Shown here: in pieces, positions 31,437 to 38,077 of the stretch | Layout: every line of letters begins with the position of its first letter | Position numbering within the stretch: position 1 is the stretch's first letter | Program-made: the position numbers and the translations under genes | Assembly: GCA_937921775.1 (NCBI GenBank) | Contig: CAKZUK010000178.1 | Coordinates: forward strand, 1-38,077 | Direction: 5' to 3' | DNA from: an uncultured Saprospiraceae bacterium | Lineage (GTDB): Bacteria > Bacteroidota > Bacteroidia > Chitinophagales > Saprospiraceae | Length of the DNA: 38,077 nt | Notes under the pieces: model-generated | Database searches by the model: none | What the model was told of the DNA's origin: nothing | Seen by the model: the letters and a program-made list of their open reading frames with translations, nothing else

Positions 31437-32828
31437 TTAAACAAAGGCCTCATCCAAAACCCGACCAGGCAACAGCCCCGCAGGAATATTTTCATCAAAG
31501 CCAAGTATGTTAGCAACAGTTGGTGCAATATCAATTGATTCACCCACTGGATTGCCAGGAGAACCCAAAACCTGGTTTGGAACCACCTTTCCTTCTGGCC
31601 CAACAATCAAGGTAAATATTCGGCGAGAGTTGGTGTAAGGTAAATTGTAGTCAGGTAATTGAGCAATATTTTCGGCAGTGTGATCAAGCGCACGCATACC
31701 ATTGTTGTCCGTGTTATTGTTCGTTACCCAGTTGCGACCATGTTCCGGAACACAGATCATTATAGTATCATCTTTCAATCCAGCAGCTGCTCCTTCAGGT
31801 CCTTGAATTTTATCCCATAGCCATCCTACCCCATAATCTGCACGGTGCAAGAAATTGAGATACTGGCTAAAGTCTCCATGACAAACATCAAGATTGGCTG
31901 TGTTGATAACGGTTAACTCCGGGGCAAATTCTTTCATCACGGTCCAGGCAGATGAGATGTTTATAAGATCTCCGGTTACGAAATTACTACCATTAGGAAC
32001 AGCTAGGTCAAGCATTCCGTTTTGTACATCTTGAATCGTATTTGTCAAAAAGCCCTTGATCAACTCTCTGTTTTCTGGAGTGTTTTCTATACCTGGTAGC
32101 CCGTTGCCTGATTGGTCAAAGTTGTTGTCGAGCATGGCTTTTATTTTGCTGATACGCGATACATCATCGGGTTGATAGGTTTGAGCATTGCCCAATTGAG
32201 CCTGTCCTGATCCTGCAAAAATACTGGCAGGACGCAAATAATTAGCGCCATATTGCGATCCATAAAGCGGATCCTGACTGTAGTTTAAAGAAGGGTATGG
32301 CCCTAAGCCTTCTGAAATCCACCAAGCATTTAATGCGCTTTGTACCGGATCATTATGTTTGCGGTAAAGTTCAAAAATAGTTGGATTGCTTGGGCTCTCA
32401 TTGAGGTTAATATTGTTGGGGTAGTAGTTTCCGGTAAGCGCAACTGCGTGACCATTGTAATGCCCCGGAGGGCCTTCCTGATAGATCACTTCTTGAAAAA
32501 GTGTTCCTTGAGATGCCAAAGAATTATTCTGAATCGGATCCCACAAACCTTCGTTCCCTAATGGTTGTAAATTACTAGTAGGTGCTGCTCCAGAAAGCAT
32601 ATTACGCATTAAATTACCAGTAGTGCTGGCGCCGTTTTGACTTGCGATGTATTGTTGTTCTACAGATTCTTGTTGCCGAATTCCTCCAGCAAAAAGTACG
32701 AGGACGACATGGTTGACAATGCGATCACCAGTTGCAGCAAACAAACGTCCACTTGGAAGAATATAAGGGGCTGTAATGACAGATGCTGCTGAGAGCGATG
32801 TATTTTTAAGGAAGCTTCTACGTTTCAT
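31437..32828 (-). CDS. DUF1501 protein, Tat-exported, alkaline-phosphatase-superfamily-like
   Basis: A 463-residue secreted protein. The start at 32828 gives a twin-arginine signal (MKRRSFLKNTSLSAASVITAP); an upstream ATG at 32861 would add 11 residues. Tat export implies it folds in the cytoplasm, often with a metal or partner. The first strand motif LVLFAGGIRQQES stands where DUF1501 proteins have RGG.DGL. The C-terminal region has the superfamily metal-site pattern MICVPEHGRNWV, LDHTAENIAQLP and SIDIAPTVANILGFD. DUF1501 members usually sit beside DUF1549/DUF1553 or DUF1800 genes, and no activity is established. Here it is the third gene of a lipoprotein operon, 57 nt after the 171-aa gene. 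Confidence 0.85.
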   Translation of the reverse strand: MKRRSFLKNTSLSAASVITAPYILPSGRLFAATGDRIVNHVVLVLFAGGIRQQESVEQQYIASQNGASTTGNLMRNMLSGAAPTSNLQPLGNEGLWDPIQNNSLASQGTLFQEVIYQEGPPGHYNGHAVALTGNYYPNNINLNESPSNPTIFELYRKHNDPVQSALNAWWISEGLGPYPSLNYSQDPLYGSQYGANYLRPASIFAGSGQAQLGNAQTYQPDDVSRISKIKAMLDNNFDQSGNGLPGIENTPENRELIKGFLTNTIQDVQNGMLDLAVPNGSNFVTGDLINISSAWTVMKEFAPELTVINTANLDVCHGDFSQYLNFLHRADYGVGWLWDKIQGPEGAAAGLKDDTIMICVPEHGRNWVTNNNTDNNGMRALDHTAENIAQLPDYNLPYTNSRRIFTLIVGPEGKVVPNQVLGSPGNPVGESIDIAPTVANILGFDENIPAGLLPGRVLDEAFV

Positions 32829-32918
32829 AAAATTGATTTTTTTAGAGTAATTTTTCATCATTGGGTTCTACCACGGGATTTGTCAAAGAACCTTTTTTAT
32901 AAACGACTAAACAAAGGT

Positions 32919-33434
32919 CTAATAAAATTTATACTCGTTAGATAAAGCGAATCCTTGATAGATTAATTCGGGTGATAAACCAGCATCCGATTCTATCGCA
33001 TCTTTTAGTTCATAAATTTCGTAAGGAGTGGGCATGCGAAGAAAAAAACGGATATAAGTATTCTCAACAAATTGATCAAGGTCAGCACGCATCTCACTAT
33101 CTGTTGGAAGTTCAATGTCAATACTGTTTACAAAACCATTTAGAATCAATTCATCTGCCATTTGTTTATCACCAATTGCACGACGAACTTCTGCTAGTTG
33201 TAATAGGTCAGTTTGGTCTATAGTAGTTTTGAAAAGATTGGTATAAAGAATCGACAAATATTGTTCCGGTGACTTTTCTTTATCCTTCTCAATATTGGAT
33301 TGGTAAAGTTCTTCACCATCGACTGCGTAGATGTAGTTGTCAACTACGGTTTGGTTGACATAAGTTGTTTCTTTTTTACAAGCGGATAAAATTAATATCA
33401 TCGCTGTCGCTAAAAATAGGAATTGCTTTTTCAT
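32919..33434 (-). CDS. Helical-repeat lipoprotein (two modules), paralogue of the upstream gene
   Basis: A 171-residue lipoprotein (signal MKKQFLFLATAMILILSAC, Cys19). The mature N-terminus KKETTYVN is nearly the same as TKKETIYVN in the 301-residue protein encoded just upstream. It then has two helical modules of the type seen in that neighbour: LYTNLFKTTIDQTDLLQLAEV...LILNGFVNSIDI and TYIRFFLRMPTPYEIYELKDA...LIYQGFALSNEYKFY. The module pattern is Y..hh.R.Pt..El, about 25-30 residues, then a SxEY-type end. It resembles DUF4214/DUF1549-like helical units, but no family is certain. It is the second gene of the operon; a tandem GTATTTT repeat lies just upstream of its start. Confidence 0.75.
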   Translation of the reverse strand: MKKQFLFLATAMILILSACKKETTYVNQTVVDNYIYAVDGEELYQSNIEKDKEKSPEQYLSILYTNLFKTTIDQTDLLQLAEVRRAIGDKQMADELILNGFVNSIDIELPTDSEMRADLDQFVENTYIRFFLRMPTPYEIYELKDAIESDAGLSPELIYQGFALSNEYKFY

Positions 33435-33457
33435 CTTGATATTTATTTTTAATGACT

Positions 33458-33492
33458 GTATTTTGTATTTTGTATTTTGTATTTTGTATTTC
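33458..33492. repeat. Tandem heptamer (GTATTTT)x5 upstream of an operon gene
   Basis: Four exact GTATTTT units and a fifth ending in C run from 33458 to 33492, a clean 7-bp microsatellite. On the coding (minus) strand it is AAAATAC repeated, 24-58 nt upstream of the 171-aa lipoprotein start and 34 nt after the preceding stop. Copy-number change would alter the spacing upstream of that start codon without touching a reading frame. Confidence 0.85.
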
Positions 33493-33526
33493 GAGATTTC
33501 GTATGAGAAGTCATTTAACTGCTCAA

Positions 33527-34432
33527 CTAAAATCCAACATACTCTTCCGACTTCATGACTGTTTTTTGAATCAATTGAAAGTCAGAGTTAGTATTTAAAC
33601 TGAAGGTGCTAACGTCCATTTCTACAGAGCTAGGCTCACGAGCTAAAAGTGTATTGTAAATATCAAAAGTAAGCCCTTCATGGAATTCTAAGTTGGAGGT
33701 TATTATAGCCACAAAGTCATCTTTGTTAGTCCCATCTTGTAGCAAAAGTTGAGCAGGTTGACCATCCACCATAGTGATACCCCTTTCTAATTCGGCAGCA
33801 GTAGGATTGCGTTTAAACAGATTGTTAAAAGCAGCAATGACGAAGTTTTCACTTCCCATGTTGATCTCGTTATAAACTTCATTGTCAATTATGCGAGCCA
33901 TGAATTGGTTAACGTTGATAGTGCCAGATTGGTAATCAGTTCTAGCATTTTGTAGGTCTTCCATTTTTTCGAGAGCTACGAGTAAGTATTCCGCATAAGC
34001 CTGAAGTAGTGGGTCTGGATCATTTTGATATTGGTCATAGAAATACTCCATTGTAAGAATGAGTTCTTCAATTTGTGATTCCAAAACTCCGTTGAGATGG
34101 CTGCGACGATAGATGTCAAAGAAGCGAATGTAGTATTCATCAGTGTTGATGAGATTGTTGAGTAGAATTTCTTTGGCGTTATCACCTAAGCCGTTATTCT
34201 TTAGTAAACTACTTTGAGTTTCTAATTCGGTATCACCCGGCTCGCGACCCAAAAGGTCGATATAAGATTTGTTGATATAATTTTGAACTTGAAGAGTCGT
34301 CACTCCACTGAAAGGCGGAGCGGTATTGCCGTTAATAAGTTGATTCTCATGTTCATTGACATAGATGGTTTCTTTTTTTGTACAAGAAAAGAAAGCAGAC
34401 ACAAGCAGAATTAACATTAAATATTTTCGCAT
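33527..34432 (-). CDS. Helical-repeat lipoprotein (three modules), first gene of the DUF1501 operon
   Basis: A 301-residue lipoprotein (signal MRKYLMLILLVSAFFSC, Cys17) starting the minus-strand operon. Three similar modules are visible: YINKSYIDLLGREPGDTELE...INTDEYYIRFF, FNNLFKRNPTAAELERG...TSNLEFHEGL and IYNTLLAREPSSVEMD...VMKSEEYVGF. They share a Y/F..LL.R.P...ElE opening and an (S/N)xEY/F close. This recalls DUF4214-type units found in secreted and S-layer proteins and the helical regions of DUF1549/DUF1800 proteins that accompany DUF1501. The 171-residue neighbour has the same N-terminus and two such modules. It probably forms a surface or periplasmic scaffold with the DUF1501 protein (inference). 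A well-formed promoter lies 91 nt upstream. Confidence 0.78.
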   Translation of the reverse strand: MRKYLMLILLVSAFFSCTKKETIYVNEHENQLINGNTAPPFSGVTTLQVQNYINKSYIDLLGREPGDTELETQSSLLKNNGLGDNAKEILLNNLINTDEYYIRFFDIYRRSHLNGVLESQIEELILTMEYFYDQYQNDPDPLLQAYAEYLLVALEKMEDLQNARTDYQSGTINVNQFMARIIDNEVYNEINMGSENFVIAAFNNLFKRNPTAAELERGITMVDGQPAQLLLQDGTNKDDFVAIITSNLEFHEGLTFDIYNTLLAREPSSVEMDVSTFSLNTNSDFQLIQKTVMKSEEYVGF

Positions 34433-34522
34433 GGTTTGACCAAATTTTGGGTGATATAAGCGATTTTCGAGCTAAGGGGCGGAACGAAAATGTTTTAAAT
34501 TTTACCGTTTTTATAAAAACGC

Positions 34523-34553
34523 CAAAAGTAAAAAGTAAAATAATTCTAGCAAA
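34523..34553 (-). promoter_or_regulatory. Bacteroidota-type promoter of the five-gene DUF1501 operon
   Basis: On the minus strand TTTG (34553-34550) is followed after exactly 19 nt by TACTTTTG (34530-34523). Both boxes match consensus. The predicted start near 34517 gives a leader of about 85 nt. No other full TTTG/TAnnTTTG pair was seen in the gaps between the five genes, supporting a single transcript. Confidence 0.72.
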
Positions 34554-34636
34554 CTAGCTGTTTATTGAGGCAAAAGGCCTAAATAATGAGGCTGAAAAGC
34601 TAGAGAATAGTTAATTTCGGCATTGGGCAGCTTCTA

Positions 34637-34644
34637 TATATTTG
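34637..34644 (+). promoter_or_regulatory. -7 promoter element of the DPP-IV gene
   Basis: TATATTTG matches TAnnTTTG exactly. A weak -33 match (TTTC at 34615-34618) lies 18 nt upstream. The predicted leader is about 115 nt. Confidence 0.5.
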
Positions 34645-34765
34645 TTTATTAAAGCCACTTGGTACAATTAATACACTCACATGCACATTTACCCTTAGTG
34701 GGAATTGAAATAAATCAACTAAAACAGAGCTGTTCTTCTGGAACTTCCTAATTCAACCTATAATC

Positions 34766-36946
34766 ATGAAAAAGAACTTAATACTATTTATTGCACTGAT
34801 CAGCCTGTCTATAACAGCTTTTGGTCAGATATTACCTCAGGAAATCACAGTAGAAAATATCTGGGAAGATTATCTTTTTTACCCAAAGTCTGTCCCTGGG
34901 TTTAACTTCCAAAAAGATGGTAAACACTATACCCGATTGGAAGAAGGACAGGTGAAGCAATATGATTTTACTACCGGAAAATTTACCAAAGTATTATTTG
35001 ACGCTAAGGCTGTAATAGGGCAAGAGAACTTTGACGGAGAATTTGACAGCTATAGCTTCAATGATGATGAAAGCAAAATGCTCATTAGTACAGCTACAGA
35101 AGCAATCTATCGCCATTCTACCCGAGCCAACTATTATGTATACGATAGAAAAAGCAAAAAGATGAGTTTACTCACAGATATGGGGAAGCAACGCTACGCT
35201 ACCTTCAATCCTCAATCGGACAAAATCGCTTTTGTGTTGGGTAATAATTTGTACTGTAAAGACTTAAAAACAGGAGAAGAAAAACAGATAACCCTTGACG
35301 GAAAAAGCAATGAAATTATCAACGGAGCTACGGATTGGGTTTACGAAGAAGAGTTTGCTTTAGCAAAAGCTTTTCAATGGTCTGCCGACGGAAAGAAGAT
35401 TGCGTTTTTGCGTTTTGACGAAAGTCAGGTTGAACAGTTTACCATGACGAATTACCGAGATGGTGTTTACCCAGAGTATGAAACATTTAAGTATCCAAAA
35501 GTTGGAGAAGCAAATGCTGTAGTTAGCGTTCATATTTATAATACAACGGCAGATAAAATTGTAGAGGTGAAAACGGGAACAGAAAAAGAGGTGTACTTTC
35601 CAAGAATAAAATGGACAAAAGATCCAGATAGACTTTGTGTTTACAAAATGAATCGCCACCAAAATAAGCTACAATTGTTATTGGCTGATGCAGAAACTGG
35701 TCGAACAACAGTTATGTATGAAGAAAATAATAAAGCTTACATCGACATTACTGATGATCTTACTTTTTTGAAAAATGGAAAGCAATTTATCACTACTAGT
35801 GAGCAAGATGGTTACAATCATATTTACCTCTACGATATGACGGGTAAAAAAGTGAAACAGTTGACCGAAGGAAAATACGATGTGAGTACACTATATGGTG
35901 TCGATGAAGAAAACGACATGATCTATTACCAAGCAGCTGAAAAATCGCCAATGCAACGAGAAGTTTATGTTGCGGGAATCATGAACAAGAAAAAGCAAAA
36001 ACTAAGTGTCAAAGAAGGTTGGAACAGTGCTCAATTTAGTAGCACCTTTGATTACTTCGTCAATACCTTTTCTAACGCGAATACTGCCAACGTTTATGCT
36101 GTTTTTAATAAAGGTGGAAAGTTGTTGAGGGTTTTGGAAGAAAATGCAGACATGGCAAAATTGCAAAAAAGCTATGGAGCAAGTCCCGTTGAATTCTTTA
36201 CCATCAATACAGAAAAAGGAGTTGATCTAAATGCTTATATGATTAAGCCTGCCAACTTCAAAAAAGGAAAAAAATATCCAGTACTAATGCATGTATATGG
36301 CGGTCCCGGAAGTCAAACTGTTCAAGACAAATTTGGTGGTTTCAATTATTGGTGGCACCAGATGTTAGCACAAAAAGGCTACATCATTGTAAGTGTTGAT
36401 AATCGTGGAACTGGTGCAAGAGGAGAGGAATTTAAAAAGATGACTTATAAAGAATTAGGTAAGTATGAAACCATTGACCAAATCAATGCAGCTAAATATT
36501 TGAGCAAACAACCTTATGTAGATGGCGAGCGAATCGGAATATGGGGCTGGAGTTACGGAGGTTATATGTCTTCACTTTGTTTGTTGAAAGGAAACGATGT
36601 TTTTAAAACAGCCATTGCAGTAGCGCCAGTTACGAATTGGAAATGGTACGATAGTATCTACACCGAACGTTATATGAGAACATCAAAAGAGAACCCAAGT
36701 GGATACGCTGATAATTCTCCAGTTTACTTTGCAGACCAACTAAAAGGTAATTACCTAATCGTTCATGGTATGGGAGATGACAATGTGCATTTTCAAAATA
36801 CGGCAGAAATGGTAAATGCGCTGGTGATGGCCAACAAACAATTTGATACCTATTTCTATCCAAATAGAAATCATGGTATATACGGTGGCCCAACCCGATT
36901 GCACTTGTATAATAAAATGACTTCTTTCCTTTTGGAAAAACTATAA
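34766..36946 (+). CDS. Dipeptidyl peptidase IV (S9B family)
   Basis: A 726-residue exported serine peptidase that removes X-Pro or X-Ala dipeptides from peptide N-termini. A signal peptide (MKKNLILFIALISLSITAFG) precedes an eight-bladed propeller and a C-terminal alpha/beta hydrolase. The N-terminus-binding double-Glu motif DWVYEEEFALAKAFQW (about Glu194-196) marks true DPP-IV rather than other S9 enzymes. The triad is Ser596 in GWSYGGY, Asp671 in GDDNVHF and His703 in NRNHGIYGG. The length fits bacterial DPP-IV. It is divergent from the DUF1501 operon and followed by a 14-bp stem terminator. It is likely periplasmic or outer-membrane associated and serves peptide nutrition. Confidence 0.96.
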   Translation: MKKNLILFIALISLSITAFGQILPQEITVENIWEDYLFYPKSVPGFNFQKDGKHYTRLEEGQVKQYDFTTGKFTKVLFDAKAVIGQENFDGEFDSYSFNDDESKMLISTATEAIYRHSTRANYYVYDRKSKKMSLLTDMGKQRYATFNPQSDKIAFVLGNNLYCKDLKTGEEKQITLDGKSNEIINGATDWVYEEEFALAKAFQWSADGKKIAFLRFDESQVEQFTMTNYRDGVYPEYETFKYPKVGEANAVVSVHIYNTTADKIVEVKTGTEKEVYFPRIKWTKDPDRLCVYKMNRHQNKLQLLLADAETGRTTVMYEENNKAYIDITDDLTFLKNGKQFITTSEQDGYNHIYLYDMTGKKVKQLTEGKYDVSTLYGVDEENDMIYYQAAEKSPMQREVYVAGIMNKKKQKLSVKEGWNSAQFSSTFDYFVNTFSNANTANVYAVFNKGGKLLRVLEENADMAKLQKSYGASPVEFFTINTEKGVDLNAYMIKPANFKKGKKYPVLMHVYGGPGSQTVQDKFGGFNYWWHQMLAQKGYIIVSVDNRGTGARGEEFKKMTYKELGKYETIDQINAAKYLSKQPYVDGERIGIWGWSYGGYMSSLCLLKGNDVFKTAIAVAPVTNWKWYDSIYTERYMRTSKENPSGYADNSPVYFADQLKGNYLIVHGMGDDNVHFQNTAEMVNALVMANKQFDTYFYPNRNHGIYGGPTRLHLYNKMTSFLLEKL

Positions 36947-36951
36947 CAGAG

Positions 36952-37009
36952 ACCGCTGCCTTGTCAGATCACCGCCAAGGGGAGGTGATCTGACAAGCGT
37001 TTTAGCGGT
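36952..37009. terminator. Stem-loop with alternative pairing after the DPP-IV gene
   Basis: CTTGTCAGATCACC (36960-36973) pairs perfectly with 36984-36997 (14 bp, 10-nt loop), enclosed by ACCGCT/AGCGGT (36952-36957 with 37004-37009) and followed by CGTTTT. A second partner, GCGGTGATC at 37005-37013, can also pair with GATCACCGC (36967-36975), so two folds compete. The element begins 5 nt after the DPP-IV stop and ends close to the next gene. Confidence 0.7.
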
Positions 37010-37040
37010 GATCCCAAAAAATGTAAAAAACCACAAGCAC

Positions 37041-37361
37041 ATGCTAATATCAACAACAGACATCGTACCCGGCAAAGAAATTGTAGAAGTAATAGACATT
37101 GCACGGGGAAGTACCGTCCGAGCTAGAAATATTGGACGCGATATTTTTGCAGGATTAAAAAACCTGATAGGTGGCGAAATTTCAGAATATACCAAGCTAA
37201 TGGCTGATGCTAGAGAAGAGGCGATTGATCGAATGATCGCTGATGCTGAATCGCTTAACGCAGATGCTGTTATCAATGTTCGTTTTATGACGGCGATGGT
37301 CATGCAAGGAGCTTCAGAAATATTGGCTTATGGCACTGCAGTAAAATTAAGAGACAAATAA
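37041..37361 (+). CDS. YbjQ/UPF0145-family protein
   Basis: A 106-residue protein of the YbjQ (UPF0145) family. The start at ATG 37041 gives the characteristic MLISTTDIVPGKEIVEVID, followed by RARNIGRDIFAGLKNLIGGEI and AREEAIDRMIADAESLNADAVINVRF. A GTG at 37008 would add 11 residues that overlap the terminator and are not family-like. Homologues are small pentamer-forming cytoplasmic proteins, proposed to bind metals or heavy-metal stress ligands; no firm function is known. It lies 94 nt after the DPP-IV gene. Confidence 0.9.
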   Translation: MLISTTDIVPGKEIVEVIDIARGSTVRARNIGRDIFAGLKNLIGGEISEYTKLMADAREEAIDRMIADAESLNADAVINVRFMTAMVMQGASEILAYGTAVKLRDK

Positions 37362-37411
37362 CTTACCTTCACGGGATCTATTTTTCTCCTTTCTGCGTTG
37401 TAGAGTAGGAT

Positions 37412-37544
37412 GGAACACAGATTTGACGGATTAAATGGATAGTAAGGGATTTTTTCTGCGACCGTAAAAAAATGCCTTAAAGAGCAAATTCGTTCTATGA
37501 AAAAAAATGGTCCTAATCCGTTCAATCCGTTCAATCCGTGTCCC
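37412..37544. repeat. Long imperfect inverted repeat with 9-bp period before smpB
   Basis: The left arm (37412-37450) reads GGAACACAGATTTGACGGATT..., and the reverse complement of the right arm (37511-37544) reads GGGACACGGATTGAACGGATT.... The right arm is internally periodic (CGTTCAATC twice, 9-bp spacing). A partial copy of the right arm (TCCTAAT..GTTCAATCC..GTC) lies at about 29641-29663. The loop is about 60 nt. Confidence 0.7.
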
Positions 37545-37547
37545 ATC

Positions 37548-37559
37548 CCCGTTAACGGG
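37548..37559. repeat. CCCGTTAACGGG palindrome upstream of smpB
   Basis: A perfect 12-bp palindrome, possibly a 4-bp stem with a TTAA loop in RNA, lies 35 nt before the smpB start, just after the long inverted repeat. Confidence 0.4.
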
Positions 37560-37594
37560 AAATTTTAAAAAAGAAATTAAGAAATAATAATACA

Positions 37595-38077
37595 GTGGCA
37601 AAGAAAGGCAAAAAAGAAGAAGGAAAGCGGGCGATAGTTATCATAAACCGCAAAGCAAAGTTTGAGTTTCAGTTTATTTCTGAACTTGAGGTAGGGATTA
37701 TATTGACTGGTACGGAGATAAAATCTATCCGTATGGGTGAGGCTAATCTAAAGGAAGCCTATTGCTTGTTTGTACGAGGTGAGTTGTTTATCAAAAATAT
37801 GTATATCGCTGAATACAAATACGGTACCCACAATAACCACGAAGTTCGTCGCGACAGAAAACTCCTTCTGAAAAAAGGGGAACTCAAAAAATTTGAACGT
37901 CGCGTTACAGAAAAAGGATTTACCATCGTTCCATATAAGATGTATATATCAGATCGGGGATTTGCCAAACTAATAATTGTATTGGCCACTGGTAAGAAGC
38001 AATATGATAAGCGAGCTACAATTAAAGATCGCGAGAATAAGCGGGACTTGGATCGAATTAAGAAGGAGTATGGCTAG
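37595..38077 (+). CDS. smpB: SsrA-binding protein SmpB
   Basis: A complete 160-residue SmpB; the stop codon is the last triplet of the window. SmpB binds tmRNA and is needed to rescue stalled ribosomes by trans-translation. The conserved core is present: NRKAKFEFQFISELEVGIIL, TGTEIKSIRMGEANLKEAYC and KYGTHNNHEVRRDRKLLL. The basic C-terminal tail (GKKQYDKRATIKDRENKRDLDRIKK) is the part that enters the decoding centre. It starts with GTG; no in-frame ATG lies upstream before the conserved region, and MAKKGKK is a usual N-terminus. The tmRNA gene itself is not in the window. Confidence 0.97.
   Translation: MAKKGKKEEGKRAIVIINRKAKFEFQFISELEVGIILTGTEIKSIRMGEANLKEAYCLFVRGELFIKNMYIAEYKYGTHNNHEVRRDRKLLLKKGELKKFERRVTEKGFTIVPYKMYISDRGFAKLIIVLATGKKQYDKRATIKDRENKRDLDRIKKEYG

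Larger units (their letters stand above)
34433..34765. other. Divergent promoter region between the DUF1501 operon and the DPP-IV gene
   Basis: This 333-nt gap holds no gene. It carries a full minus-strand promoter (34523-34553) and a plus-strand -7 box (34637-34644), so both transcripts begin inside it, about 135 nt apart. Confidence 0.7.

Noticed and set aside
33458..33492. Possible CRISPR-like array
   Set aside because: Units are only 7 bp with no spacers, and no cas genes are in the window.
1..38077. tRNA, rRNA, tmRNA, insertion sequences, attachment sites, prophage genes
   Set aside because: None could be recognised by conserved motifs or transposase/integrase sequences on either strand.

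Overview
The window is about 38 kb of chromosome from a Bacteroidota bacterium, most likely from the Saprospiria/Lewinella side of the phylum (inference from gene content; no 16S gene is present). The evidence is: Bacteroidota-type promoters (TTTG, about 19 nt, TAnnTTTG) upstream of several genes; almost no Shine-Dalgarno motifs; many lipoproteins with short signal peptides ending in a Cys; Reg_prop/Y_Y_Y sensor architecture; a TPR-PD40-OmpA outer-membrane protein; a SusC-type carboxypeptidase-regulatory domain; and a RamB-like regulator. No rRNA, tRNA, CRISPR array, prophage or insertion sequence was recognised. The gene set looks like ordinary chromosome with one accessory-looking lipoprotein/DUF1501 operon.

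Layout. 1-1.5 kb: end of atpA and complete atpG, closed by a strong terminator. 1.5-9.2 kb: a structured leader and a sugar nucleotidyltransferase, a large periplasmic-sensor adenylate cyclase (minus strand), cinA, and a 2-oxoacid dehydrogenase E2. 9.4-12.2 kb: an OmpA/PD40 envelope protein preceded by a possible three-way-junction RNA leader, then a small SAM methyltransferase. 12.2-17.6 kb (minus strand): a 104-aa membrane protein, mutL, two tandem rhomboid proteases and a membrane-anchored EEP phosphohydrolase. 18-20 kb: a long PurF-type amidophosphoribosyltransferase. 20-26 kb (minus): a Glu-rich envelope barrel protein, an orphan lipoprotein, a MuiA/DUF4139 protein with a SusC-like domain inserted in it, and a DJ-1/PfpI lipoprotein. 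26-29.5 kb: a membrane-bound MutS-family ATPase divergent from a RamB/IrrE-like regulator. 29.7-34.4 kb (minus): a five-gene operon of two related helical-repeat lipoproteins, a Tat-exported DUF1501 protein, a CX4CH cytochrome-like lipoprotein and a small lipoprotein. 34.8-38.1 kb: a DPP-IV peptidase divergent from that operon, a YbjQ protein and smpB.

The most unusual signal is between the genes. At least ten gaps hold inverted repeats that begin within about 0-55 nt of a stop codon. Many are built from imperfect units of about 7 bp (sometimes 8-9 bp): GACGGAA, TTGGAAG, GTATTTT, ACAGGAT. Each locus has its own sequence but the design is shared, and most lack the T-tract of an intrinsic terminator. 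This could be an uncharacterised class of 3'-UTR or intergenic element. The five-gene lipoprotein/DUF1501 operon is the best candidate for an undescribed protein system.
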